A stretch of 59,119 nucleotides of DNA from Rhizophlyctis rosea. Its lineage: Eukaryota; Chytridiomycota; Chytridiomycetes; Rhizophlyctidales; Rhizophlyctidaceae. The position numbers and the translations under genes are program-made. The stretch spans positions 1 to 59,119 of the forward strand of contig JADGJC010000257.1 of NCBI GenBank assembly GCA_027596075.1, written 5' to 3'. Of the stretch, positions 10,442 through 22,150 are shown piece by piece. Within the stretch, counting starts at the first letter, position 1. Every line of letters begins with the position of its first letter. The notes beneath the pieces were generated by a model. It was not told the origin of the DNA. It did no database searches and worked only from the letters and a program-made list of their open reading frames with translations.

Positions 10442-12212
10442 TTAGACCCCCTCCAGTGACATATGTTCCTCCGCTTCCTCCACCCGTCCATCCAAAGCAC
10501 CGGAAGATATAGTACCCCCCACTTGCGCCACACCCCCTCGTTCCGTTAGATTCGAATACTGATCAAACATTGCTGCCCGGGCTCCGCTTAGCGGGAACGC
10601 ATAAGCCATTGCTTCATGTCCACCCATCACCTCCGCATACAGCAAGGGGGAGATTGTAAGTCCATATGTGGGGGGTGTATAGAAAATGTGCGCAGGATGG
10701 GAGGGTAGTGTCGTTGTTGTTGTATCGGCACGACGTGCGAGTGGAAAAATTGTGGCTGGAGCTGTGACCGTGAATGCAGAGCTATGGTCTGGGTAGTCAC
10801 TGGGGTTGGTGTTTTGTGTATGGCATTGAGCCTCTGCTTGCGCGCGGAGGCAACTGAAGAAACGCTCTCTCGCTTCATTTTGGTGGGATGTCTTTGATGA
10901 TGGTGGTGGTGGTGGTACGCCAGATTGGGCAAAGGCGCGTTGCTGTGCTGTGAGGGATTGTTCCGATGTAGGGTTGTATGTGCTTGGTGTTGTTGAGGGC
11001 GGGAATAGGGCGGTTATGGTGATGGTGGGAAGGGATTGGGATTTGGTGGTGGTTGGAGGATGTGGTGTAGAACTGAAATTCGTTCATCCGTTGCGTCCAC
11101 TGGGTTCACTAGGAAAAGGGGCGGAAAGTGGGTTTGCGAAATGTGGGAATGAGTGCTAACTGCTGCTGTCACCGGAATTTGAGAAGAAGCAGTCATAGGA
11201 TTCGAAAGCGGGAAGGAAGGATATATAGTTGGTGGTGAGTACTTCGTGACTTCAGATTGATGCAGTACAAGCAAGCTTGATTGCAACAAGATAGCTGGGT
11301 CGCGAGCTGCGGTGAGTTCAAGGATGTGGTTGGGGAGAATCGGAAGGCGGGTTTTATTTGCAGTCCGTCCTGTGCGTACTTTCAGGTCTGATGGGGAAAA
11401 AGGGGGACAGGATCAGTAAAAGTGATTTTCGTCGCCGCACAATACCGCCAAAAGGCAAATAGGGTCCCCCACTCCGCAGTATTGCGATCGCGGAATGTCG
11501 CACATTGCCAGTGTGCATCTTCCCGTCGTTTTAGCAATGCACCATGTGAGTCTGGACGATCCTTCCTGGAGATTTGGATGCGGAGTGGGACGACCAGTCC
11601 TGCAGCATCAAATATATCCACATCAATCCACTGAATGGTTTCGCAATCTTCCACTAAGGCTTGCATTGCGTACTGGTCGAGTTTGATACTGGATGCAAGG
11701 ACTGGGTCGATTTCGGAAGCCATGGATTCGGCTCTACGCAAGACTTCTTTGTCGTCCCTGACTACGACGGAGTCACAGTATTCATCCAGCTGATACTCTG
11801 AATTTCTGCACAACCATGAGTTGTCAATGATACGGAGCGGGTGGATGTAGTACTTTCGGATAACATCAAATGGGACAGCAAGGTTTGGATATGTGGGTTG
11901 GACATCATTCAAAGAACCTTGTGCAAGGTAGCTGAATGTCCGTAGGTAGAAAGTGATGGAGAGTCAAAGTCGGAATTCAGAAGTTGCACAAAGTAACTTC
12001 CACTTTGACTGCAACTCATCCCTCGCAAAAAGTGCATACCTCTGTAAGCTCTGCAAGACCTTCGCCTTCCTATCCCAAGGAGGATCGTTGGGAACCACAA
12101 CAGGCATTTGGAAGCCGTCTTGGAGGGACCAAGTACGGGTGTATGGGTGCCTGTAGAGGTCTTGATTCAGGTCTGGAAAGGACGAGGAGTCAGGTGGAAG
12201 ATCGCGAGCCAT
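10442..12212 (-). CDS. Hypothetical protein, multi-exon, C-terminal half low complexity
   Basis: Exon 1 (12212-12040) and exon 2 (from 11931) join cleanly (GTATGC to TTCAG, phase 2). They give MARDLPPDSSSFPDL... followed by an ordered mixed alpha/beta segment: NDVQPTYPNLAVPFDVIRKY, then EDCETIQWIDVDIFDAAGL. Coding character resumes from about 11387 (RLPILPNHILELTAARDP) and again from about 11075 to the stop at 10442 (QQRAFAQSG, EARERFFSCLRAQAEAQ, LLYAEVMGGHEAMAYAF). These last parts are in different frames, and I could not fix the two intervening introns: the donor near 11445 does not give the right phase for the obvious acceptor at 11388. I recognise no family. The downstream half is Pro/Thr/Ser-rich and may be regulatory. 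Confidence 0.5.
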
Positions 12213-13319
12213 TATTATTGTGGGTGGGAAGATGGAAACTATGGAAGAAGGTCAGACGCGAAATTGAAGGATCGTGAGGTCTGTGCTGACGCGATGCTGA
12301 TGGCATCACCGATTTTGACGGGGTGGCTTGCATTCACATGACTTTGCGCCACCTTCCCAAAAAGGTGATCCAATTGTTGGTTCTCTTTTGACGCGTCACC
12401 CTATTTTTAGCATAGATCTACACCAAAGTGGCACAAAATTTTCAGCAGCATGGGTGGGGGGGGGCGTTACAGATGTTGTACGGGGTTACACTTTTGTTAC
12501 ACTTGCGACACGTATGTAATACGTATGTGGCACTATCGTACTCAGCCATGCTATCCAATTGGAGGATAATTGGGACATGACTGGCATCTGGATGCATTTA
12601 CTGCAGTGAATGAAAATAGATCCAAACAGAAGGACGGGGTGTGACATAGAAGCCACGCACACAAGCCACCATTTTTCATGTAGGAGATTGATGCAGACCC
12701 GGGTGCCTGGGTGAATGGCAGGAGTGACTTGCGGCCAACTTGGAGTCTCGCACTGATGGGGAGGCTGGCTTTGCCTCCCAATTGGGCCTGCCCATTGAGG
12801 GCCTATTTTTTGTGCTTGCCTCCTGGGCCAGTGATGGGAATGTCAATCCCCAATTGGGCCTAATTGGATGTTCCCTCTGGCTGTAGCCCCATCATGTGAG
12901 TGAGCGGGAATGAGTGGACACTGGACAATCAATCAACGGCCCCCCGTCTATCCAATTTGAGGGAAGACAGAATACACCCACTCTCCAGCCTGCCCCCTCT
13001 GTGTCAACCATCACTCGGTGGTGAAGGAAAAAATAAAAAGAACCTGGTGTGACCGACGGCGTTTCCTGGTCGCGCGAAGCTTCCGTGCATCCTCCGTCTT
13101 GTCCTCCCGTTGCACTCAACGACTGCCTTCTTCGTATCACACATTTCATATGTCGGTGGGACACACAAAGAAGGACGAACATAATAATAAACACAAGGGT
13201 GTTACGTTGTAAATAATACACAGAACACATACTCTCCGCTCCTCCTCTTCGCCCTGACGTCGCACCGTCCTACTCCAACCGTCTGACAGTCGCACAGTTC
13301 GAATAACCAGCTTCAAAAG
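12213..13319. other. Long upstream region of the NDT80-like gene
   Basis: More than 1 kb without convincing coding signal lies between two divergently transcribed genes. It contains several palindromic CCAATTGG strings (listed separately). Transcription of the NDT80-like gene must start before 13320, because a GTATGT donor there pairs with the AACAG acceptor three bases before its ATG. Confidence 0.5.
12555..12858. repeat. Cluster of CCAATTGG palindromes
   Basis: CCAATTGG occurs at 12555-12562, and the extended palindrome CCCAATTGGG at 12777-12786 and 12849-12858, the last two both followed by CC. Related half-matches (CCAATTG, CCAATTT) lie nearby at about 12370 and 12953. A repeated palindrome in a promoter fits a dimeric transcription factor site, but that reading is inference. 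Confidence 0.5.
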
Positions 13320-13568
13320 GTATGTTTTCGCGTTGTCTTGGTCTCGTGTATCTCTGTTTTGGTCCTTGGTGGTTGAGAAAGAGTTTGGCGACGTCGCTGT
13401 CAAGATTTCGCTACGGTGACGGGAAGGAGTCGTAGCTTGTTTGTAAGGGTGCGAAGCGGTGGAAATGGGTTCCGCGTCGCGAATGTGGAACCTGTGAGTG
13501 GCAGGGCCGGGCTAGAAGGGGAGATAGTAAGTGTTATGAGTCTAACCTAACCGTTTTATGAACAGGCC

Positions 13569-15297
13569 ATGTCTGCATACTACGCAGCTCCAGCAGGGTC
13601 AAACTCGCTGGTTTCCTACGACCCAAGCGCAGCTGCAGCAGCTTCCCTTGCTGCTCAAGCTGGAATGGGACGAAACAATGGTGGATACGGCGCTGGAAGC
13701 CCAAATTCTCCTGGTCCCATGCAACACCATCACTCAACGCCAATGCACCAACACCAACATTCGCCAGCATCGAACGGTATGGTGCGGGCAAATGGACACT
13801 TTGCGATGAACGGATATTATGGTGATCAAAGGTATGTTCAAGTCTCATAGAATGGGCAACAACTCATGGGATGATGCTTACACTCCCACGTTAGTCCCTT
13901 CGGTTCTCCAATTCCCTCTCCTATGGGTTCTCCATCACTGTACGGTTCAAGAAGATCACGAGGCATTTCCGAATCGGGACCTTTCTTCCGGCCAACACAG
14001 CAAATCTACCACATCTACAGCATGGACCGATGCAGGGCATACACCATCCGAATTCACCCCAAAATCGAACGTGGCTTCTTCCTTGCTGATGGCGACTGGA
14101 CATGCTACCGCCGCAACTACTTCCAACTGTCTGCTTCCTTCACCGCGCTGGACGCTGTAGGAGGACGTGTGGACCTGCCTTGTCTCGTCGACACTCATGA
14201 AGGAAATAATCGTCTGAAGAACGTGACTGGTTTCTACCTCGGCGTCATTTCCCGGACAGCGACTGGCGCACGGGAGATCGAGCTCGTCCAACACACCGCA
14301 AAGCGCGACAAGGGTCCTCAAAGCATTCCCCAACCACTTCCCTGCGAAGCACAAGACACCTCCGGCGCCCGTCACGAATCCGACTCCTTCCACAGCGTGA
14401 CATATGAGCGATTGCAATTCAAGACCGCCACCGCCAACAACGGAAAACGCCGCGCCGCTCAACAGTACCACGTCCTAGTCGTCGAACTCTTCGCCCGTCT
14501 CGAAGACAACTCCATGTGCCGCATCGCAACATGNNNNNNNNNNATGTGAATCAGCACCCTTGGTCGTTCGCGGCCGTGCACCAGGCCACTACGCCCAAAT
14601 GCACAGCAAACACTCCCCACACTCCCCCGGATCCCCCTACGACTCCGACTTCCCCTCCCCCGACACCCCACCCCAAATCATGCACCACCCGCACCACGCC
14701 TCCCCCTCCATGCCCGGCTCCGGCTACACCATGGGTCTCCCCGGAGGCGGCGGCTACCCCTCCGACCTCCACTACTACTCCTACGGCGCCCGCGCCGGCA
14801 ACGGCATGGGCGCGGCTGCGCAAAACATGATTTCCTACCCAGGAGCATACGCCTACACGCACAGTGGCCAACCGAACACGATCGTTGCAGCGCACCACCA
14901 ACAACAACAGCAGCAACAACAACAGGGGATGCACCAGCACCCGCCTACACCGTCCGGAACGCCGACGCCGACGCATACGCCTACGCATCAGACGGTGTGG
15001 CATCACCAGACGGGATCGGTGGTTGCGAAGCAGCAGCAGCAGCATCAGATGCAGCAGCAGCAGCAGGATGGTGGGGAGATGAGGCATGATGGGCATCATG
15101 ATGAGCATCATGATGGTGTTAATGGTGGGGAGGGGGATGAGGGGAAGATTAGGGAGTTGGGACATATGGAGGATGTGGGGGCTGCGCAGCCTACGCCGCC
15201 TTTGTCGCCGGCGCCGGAGGAGGGGAGGGAGGAGGTTGTTATGGGGGAGGAGGATGGGGGTGGCGGGGATAATGGGGGTGAGGGGTCGTCGAAGTAG
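13569..15297 (+). CDS. NDT80/PhoG-type (p53-like) transcription factor, interrupted by assembly gap
   Basis: A 5' UTR intron (about 13320-13565) precedes the ATG. Exon 1 is 13569-13831, intron 13832-13894 (phase 2), exon 2 from 13895. After a Gly/His/Ala-rich N-terminus comes the NDT80/PhoG DNA-binding fold: RGFFLADGDWTCYRRNYFQ, then REIELVQHTAKRDKGPQ, ATANNGKRRAAQQYHVLVVE. It resumes after the 10-N gap with SAPLVVRGRAPGHY, the typical end of the domain. The tail is Pro/Gln/His-rich with poly-Gln tracts. Family members control meiosis, nutrient response or heterokaryon incompatibility (Ndt80, vib-1); which of these applies here is not readable. The gap hides an unknown number of residues and possibly an intron. 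Frame continuity across the gap is unproven, though both sides clearly belong to one domain. Confidence 0.9.
14534..14543. other. Assembly gap (10 N) inside the NDT80-like domain
   Basis: Ten Ns replace sequence between AGGTATLED-type coding on the left and the SAPLVVRGR motif on the right. The bases ATG stand directly on both sides of the gap. The true gap size is unknown. Confidence 0.95.
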
Positions 15298-17874
15298 TGG
15301 GAGGGGGGTCTTTTTTGGAGGAAGGGGCATTGGGTGTGCGTTGGCAAGGTTTCTTTTTTGTGATAGTGGGGAGGTGGGAGTTTTTCTTTTGATGTAAATA
15401 TTTGAGATTGAGTGTTTTTGATTGATGTGCTTGTCTGTTTGCGTGATTGATTTCGCTCGAGCTGTGGTGCAGAATGGCCAAGAGGGGTTGGGGGGTTGTC
15501 AATTAATTGACGATTCACTGCATCCGTTCAGATGCTATGACTCACTTGGTGATTATTGCCGCTGAGCACCGTCATATGGTAGACGCCGAAGGCTGCCGTG
15601 TGAGCAGTACCAACGCATGAATGTCGTTCATTGGAGGGAGATGAGCGTGTCAGATGAAGGTCATTTGGTCTGCGCTTCTGTGTTATTTGCAGAGCAAGCG
15701 TGTGATGGTGATATGCGAGTACATGATACAATGACGGAAAAATAAGATGGTTTCTAATGAGTGAATGCAGGCTGAACAGTGACACTAAAAGAAGAAGAAG
15801 AAAAAGATTTGAAGTCATTGTGTTCCAGAAAAATTGCGGATTATATTCGTACTCCCGTCGACGACTAACACAAACAATCGTAGAGATACTTATGAGCTAC
15901 ACGTACACACATATAGAAGGTGTGACATGACCTCCACGACTAGGCCCCTACGCGTCACGGTAGTCAACTTTTGATACCCAAATGCTACCCAATTGCTCTG
16001 TTCGAAGCTAAGGATGACCTCTCCTTCTTACCTCTCCTTCTTACCTCTCCAACTTGTCTCCACCCGCAAGGAACCTGTTGCACACTCTGGCGCATTTGCA
16101 GAAAGAAGAAACGGACCTCCGGCGCAAACATCAAATCCCTGCATCACACTGCGACCACTTTGTCCGCTGCAACGTTGGAAGAAAGAAGAGCTCTGGGGGA
16201 TCATTTTAGAAAATCTCCACGGCGTCCGGATGGGTTTTTAGGGCAGTTGTGTATTCATTGCGGGAATGGGCACATTTATCCCACATGAAGGCAGCCTCGG
16301 GATTTGCAACAGGAACTGCACTTGCTGAACCACCTGCTCTCGGCCGCGGAAGCTCAAGTGGCTGCAGGCCCCGGCGCAATAAGCTCATATGTCCCTTTGG
16401 ATGCTCCCCTCAAGCAAGGCGTGCAAGTACGGACCAAAAAGTCTGAAAGCCCCCGCCTACTCTGCCTGATGGTAGCCAATGAAACACCACATACCATCAA
16501 CTCAAACCCAGGACGCCCACAGAATTGGCAACCCATCAATAATCGGTACCCTGTGCGTTCTCTGCAACAAGTACAGTTGATGGGCTGAATGCGATGGCCA
16601 TCCTCAAGCAAACAGGTGGGGTTTTCATGAGCATTACCTCTCACCACCGAGTACTTGCGTGTTCACTCGAAAATCGCAAATTAGTATCATACATCGGGAT
16701 GGTCATTTGCCATTCTTGGCGGTCAGCAATTTCTTTATTGCAGCCCTGGCAAGATATATCAGCATGAAAACCCCCGCTGATTTAGGAGTTAGAACCAATC
16801 GTCAAATTCCAACTCATTTGTTGCACCGGTTGTGGGTCATGGGGTGCTGGTTGCTGAAACAATTCATGATGTTTTGATACTTGACATCAGTATTTCTTCG
16901 CCTTGCAGGATTGACACACTGGGATGGGCAAGGTTGGCACAGCAGGGATCGAGGCTCACAACGTTTAACCCCCAGCTGGTCAATCATGGATTATACAATA
17001 TGAAGTGTGATCTTCTTTTAAAAACGCTACGAGTGGAGTGTCCGCCATTTGACTGGGAAAGTCCATCAATGGGGCCCCCAATTGTCACAATCATTGCTGG
17101 TCGGCTGGCACATAAGACAGGGATGGCGGGGTCGTGTTTCATCAAGCAAGCCCTTTCTCTCGCTTATCTCATATCAAAAACCGCACAGAGTAGACTGGAG
17201 TCCTTGCCGCCTTGAGCTTGTTTGTGAATGAATATTCCCGGTTCATCTGGAACGGGTTTTGGTTGCAAGGCCAAACTGTCTCTCCCATGGGGCCGCACAT
17301 TGCTAGATGGGAACTTTGATATTTGCTGTGTAGTTAGCTAACCACCCATTAACAAACAAAGGAGGGGTCATATGTGTATTTGCCGGTAAAGCCATCGCAG
17401 TCTTCGTGCCAAAGGATTCGAGGATATGGCCACGTTTTTGAGGGGATTCTACGCTTCCAAAGTCATCGAACTTACGAACAGATGTTCCGACGGGGGGTGA
17501 ACGAAATGAACTCCAGTGCAAAGGAAGGGTGAATTCGACCATATGGAAGCTGTAGAATATGTATCTATCATCCAACGAACACAGATGTAACAAACGCGAA
17601 GCCCTGCCTTCCAAATGTTTCCAGGGCGATGTTTGTCCCATCAATTGAAAACAGAATCGAAAATGTAAGTACAATTGCACAACTGCCGCACACAACGACA
17701 GAAAGACCTGAGTTCCGTCGATTAGCCGACATCATGGCTCTAATATACGGGTCCTATCACGACTGCTAGGCTATCTACCTAATGACCACTTACTACCTAC
17801 ATGTACCCACCCTATCCCACTGCCACATCTATTGAAGCTGCAAACAAACGTCAATCTACTTTCGTGATCGGGCT
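15298..17874. other. Gene-poor region, 2.6 kb
   Basis: This lies between the NDT80-like 3' end and the CaMKK 3' end (convergent). It contains a short tandem repeat of CTCCTTCTTAC (about 16020-16050) and several open frames under 130 codons on both strands. The longest, minus strand 17695-17303, has no recognisable motif. I see no supported gene or RNA. Confidence 0.5.
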
Positions 17875-20800
17875 TCACGTCGACATAGAACTAGTAGTCC
17901 TCCCCAACTCCGGCGCCTCATCAATAGTCCTCACAGAAGTATTACTCCTAGCCTTCATCAAAAACGGACGTTGTTTCTTCCCGTTCGAACCCAGCGTAAG
18001 TGTGGGTGGTACTTCGGATTCCGGCGAGCCTAAGGGGGAGGGTGATAGGGATCCGCAAGCGGATGAAGACATTGAGAGGAGGGATGTGAGGGATAGTGGG
18101 CGAGGCGCGAGGGCTTTTACTATGTCTGTTGAGAGGATTGGTGCTTTTGTTGGAGAGGTGGGGGGGTTGAGACCTTCCGGTGCGGAGATTGAGATTTTAC
18201 CAAGCACACTACCACCGGTATCGACGCCGAGTGCAGAAGTATAAAACTCCGTACTCCTCTTCCTCCTATCCTCCTTCATTCTATTCAGTCCATCTGCTGA
18301 CGCGGACACACGCAACCCGCCCGCACGGGTGATATTGAACGGGAATGTTGTTGATTGCGTCGGTTTTGCGCGGCGGTGTTGGGCGAGGGTGTGGACCATT
18401 CGGGATTCGAGGATGCCGTCGTGCGGGTGGACGCCGGATGTTCGGGGGGTGGAGTGGCCGGAGGAGGGGTGGGAGGCTGTGTCGGAGTGGACGCGGAGGG
18501 GGAGGGTGGGGAGGGGAGTTGTTGAGGTGGGTTTGCGGGGTTTTATGCGGAGTTTGTTGATTATCTGAAAAGTGAAACGTTCGAGAGAGGGCTGGATGAG
18601 TTATGGGTCATAGGGAGAATCGCAAATTCCGATAACAAACCTTCGTAACAAACATAACAGCCGGCTTAAAAGCATTCTCAACCTCCTCCTCCGTCACCTC
18701 CTCAAACACGCAATTTTCCTCCTCACTAAGCATAGGCCACTCTCCAAACTTCGTCACCCATGGATGGACCTTAATTTCCGGCAGCGTTATTCTGTGTTCC
18801 GGGTCTTTCTGCAGCATCATGTAGAGCAGGTTCTGGAGTTCCAAAGAGAGGGTGTTGGATATCGGAATCTCCTCATGCGTGATCTTTTCGTAGAGGGAGA
18901 TTATGTTGAGGTCGCTGAAGGGGCAACGGCCGTGGACGAAGCAGTAGAGTGTGACGCCGAGGGACCAGATGTCGAGGGGTTTGCCTTTGAGTTCTTTTGT
19001 GTGCGCTGTATGGGATGGGGAGGGAGAATGAGTTTTGATGAAATTTCACACAGTTCCCTAAATGGCCAGGCACACGCTTTTTCTCTCAGACCTGAGTCGT
19101 CCTTTCCCGCTCTGAACGCTCCAAAACCTACATCCCAATCAATAAAGAAAAGACCTACATTCACAAGCCTCAGGCGGACAAAACATCGGACTAGCATTCT
19201 TCTCATTGCACACAGGATCATCATCATCCGTGTCATCAAACATTGACGAAATCCCAAAATCCGCTATTTGAACGACTTTGGTCGTATCAACGCCTGCACT
19301 CACTGGGGACGTTGATGATGGCGAGAAAGTTGGTGAAACGGGTGAGGAAGTTTGGGAGGAGTTTGTTTCTTTTAGGAGAAGGTTTTCGGGTTTTAGGTCG
19401 CGGTGGATGATTTTTTTGTAGTGTACTGGAGGTGACATCGATTTATAGTCAATACCGATCAAGATAATGAAGGATTGCATTAGGCTAAGAAACAATGGTA
19501 CTCACGATATTCAAGACCAAGGACGACATCCCGAAAATAGGCTCTGGCGCGATCTTCTGTAAAAGGCTGGACCGTTGCGGTGGGAGAAATGTGCATGACC
19601 GCTCCATATTCACATAAGTCAAAAACTTTGTATATGAGAAAGATGTGGTCATCACATCAACAAGCAGGGGAAACAAAACACAAATGTTAGCAGGCCATCT
19701 TCGAAGGGAATCGCCCACTATGGTGAAAACAACGGAAACGCATCCATCTACACGAAAGGCAAAAACTTACTCATATACAAATTATCCTCCTTCCCATCAT
19801 CCAAAACCTCCACCAACTTATTGATATTCGGATGACTACTCAACTTCTTCAATATAGCCACCTCCCTCTTAATAGCCGCCAAATACTCCTTCCCACCCTC
19901 CTCGGCCCCTCCACCCCCACCAGCACCCCTCCGACACCCACTCCACCGAAACTTCTTCCTCAACCGACTCTTTGAAATAATCTTACAAGCATAATACCGC
20001 CCATCCAACTCATTCCTACACAACACGACGCGCCCGTACGCCCCGACACCGATGGGACGGAGGATGTGGTATTGGTTGACACGCCCGTGGGATTCTTCGG
20101 GGTGGCCGAGGGTGGAGACGAGGGTGGAAGGTTTGTCGTGGCGGGCGTAGATTGTTGTTGTTTCGATTACGTGGTGGGGGAGGGTGGGTGTTGTTGTGCC
20201 GGTGCCTGAGGGGGAGGGGATGCGGCGGGGGAAGTCGGTTGAGTAGGCTCGTTTGGAGTTTAGGTCTGTTGTGTGGAGGTGGTGGAGGTTTGCGGGCAGT
20301 GAGTACGTGTTGGGTGATGAGTTGGAGTCGAGGTTTTGAAGGGGGAATGTTGTTGTTGGGGAGGATGGGGTAGTGGTTGGACGTGGCGGGAGGCTGATGT
20401 CGTCTGCGGAGTGGGCTAGAGTTTTGGGTGTATCGCTGGGAGGGACTGCATCGTTTCTTAGGCGGCTGGATGATCGGACCATATAGCGGGTGAGGAAGTC
20501 GGATGAACCGCCCGTTTCGGAAGTTGTGCGAGGTAAGTGGGCGCTACTCGGACGTGGGGATGGCTGGGTGATGGAGGAGGTTGTCGAGCGTGGGGAGCCT
20601 GATTCCAAATTGTTAGGTGTGTCAGCATTTGGTAGTGATGTTACTGAATTTGATATTCGTAGAGGGAGACTGGCGTTGCTGCGACTGCTAAACACGGAAG
20701 AACCGAACGATGCGAGACTTTTATGTAGGCCCGCCAATGGTCGTGGAGGTGCGGCGCAATGAGTATGGGATGGGGAATAAGCGCTTGGCAAATTTTCTCC

Positions 20801-22150
20801 ATCGTGAGATGGCGTCGAGACACTAGTAGCGTCTGACGAAAAGCTGTTGGTTGATTCGGAATGGCGCATGTGCAACCCACTGGTCTGTATATGCTGCGGC
20901 AGATTCCCTCGCTTGTTCTTCCACCTCACTTTCTTGTCCTTCTCAGAGTCTGACTCATAATGGCGGTCCACTGCCAAACGATCCGGTTGGATCGCGATGG
21001 GTACCAAAATCGGATCAGTGAACATGGTATCTATCAAAGGTGTATAGCCGACTGCTTGACGAGGAGCAATGGGTGGAGCATCGGCTAGCCGCCGCGGAAC
21101 TGATGATGGTCTGCCAAGGAACTCACTAGTAAAGCTTTCCAGTGACAGGCTACTGTTTGTTTCAGTGAGAATCGGCGCTTCCGTTTCTACTCTTCCTTCC
21201 TTACGGATTTCCTGTTCCACCGGCTCCGCTTCCGTCTTTTCTGGTTCAATGGTTTCTGTGATTTCGGCCACAACAACCTCCGCCTGAACCGACACTGTCT
21301 GCAACCCCCCTGCATCCACCCTAATATCAATCGTCTTCTCCGACACCGTTTGCACTTCCCGGGCATCCACTCTAATGTCGGTCATCCTCTCCACTACAAG
21401 TGAATCTAGCGACAAGTTCGTCTTCATTATCTGTGCCGTGGGAAGCTTGCTCGTTGACATAAAACCTTTACCAGATTGCGACCTAGCAAGATTCCTCCCC
21501 GGATGCGAAAACCGAGGAGCAATTGCTACAGGTTCCGCCCCCGGCGCTGAAGAATCACCCACATCCGTCCGAACCCAGCTCTTGACCTTAATCATTGGTC
21601 CCTCCTTTCTGCCTTTCTTTCCAACCTTCGGGATGTCGTCATCTGTCATAGAGCTCTCCGACCCATTCCTCGATTTGAACCCATTGGCAGCCGGATGAAC
21701 ATCCTTCTTTCTGAAGTGCGCCATCATCTTATCTATCAATCCGGTCCTTTGGCGATTATTGGTATTGCCGTGGCTGTGGCCTGCAGAATCTCGATCTGGA
21801 CCAGAGGAGGCGATGGATTCAGTTGTACCGCTTCTGTTGTGTCGCCCGTGTATGGAGTCTGTATGTTGAGAACGATGGTCATCGTGGTAGTTAGACTTAA
21901 TATGGATTGGTGAGCTCGCATTGGCTCCCTTCAGTAGAGCGCTGGGGTCCGGGCTGGACACGTCTACATTGTGACGCATGTCTGGACGCAGTTCAGGCTC
22001 CGCTTTGATTTCCCGGTCCTGTGTCTGGGATCCTGCTTGCCGTTTATCGGTGCACCGTTTACTGTTGTTGTGATGTGCTTGTGTGGAAGTGGAAGGGGGA
22101 AGACTAAGGGAAGGAAGATTAGAGGCGGGCTCAGAACAGATTGACCCCAT
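17875..22150 (-). CDS. Calcium/calmodulin-dependent protein kinase kinase (Sak1/Ssp1-like)
   Basis: Exons 22150-19771, 19625-19506, 19425-19159, 19005-18641 and 18564-17875 give about 1273 residues; phases agree at every join. The kinase domain starts near 694 with glycine loop IGVGAYGRVV and catalytic Lys in YYACKI (about 723). It continues with KLVEVLDD, LHYKKIIHRDLKPENLLL (HRD about 841-843), IADFG (889-891), LDIWSLGVTLYCFV and IKVHPWVTKFGEWP, the CaMKK/Sak1 tail. CaMKK-type kinases activate AMPK/Snf1 in nutrient and stress signalling. An Arg/Gly-rich insert behind the catalytic Lys corresponds to the CaMKK RP insert. Odd points: an added Ser/Thr/Pro loop of about 30 residues before DFG, an ASPMF activation segment where GTPAF is usual, and a likely N-myristoylation start MGSICS. 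A GTG upstream at 22213 is rejected as start. Confidence 0.9.

Noticed and set aside
14551..15330. 259-codon minus-strand frame opposite the NDT80-like C-terminus
   Set aside because: Arg/Pro/Leu low complexity arising from the Gln/His/Gly-rich codons on the other strand; shadow frame crossing the same region.
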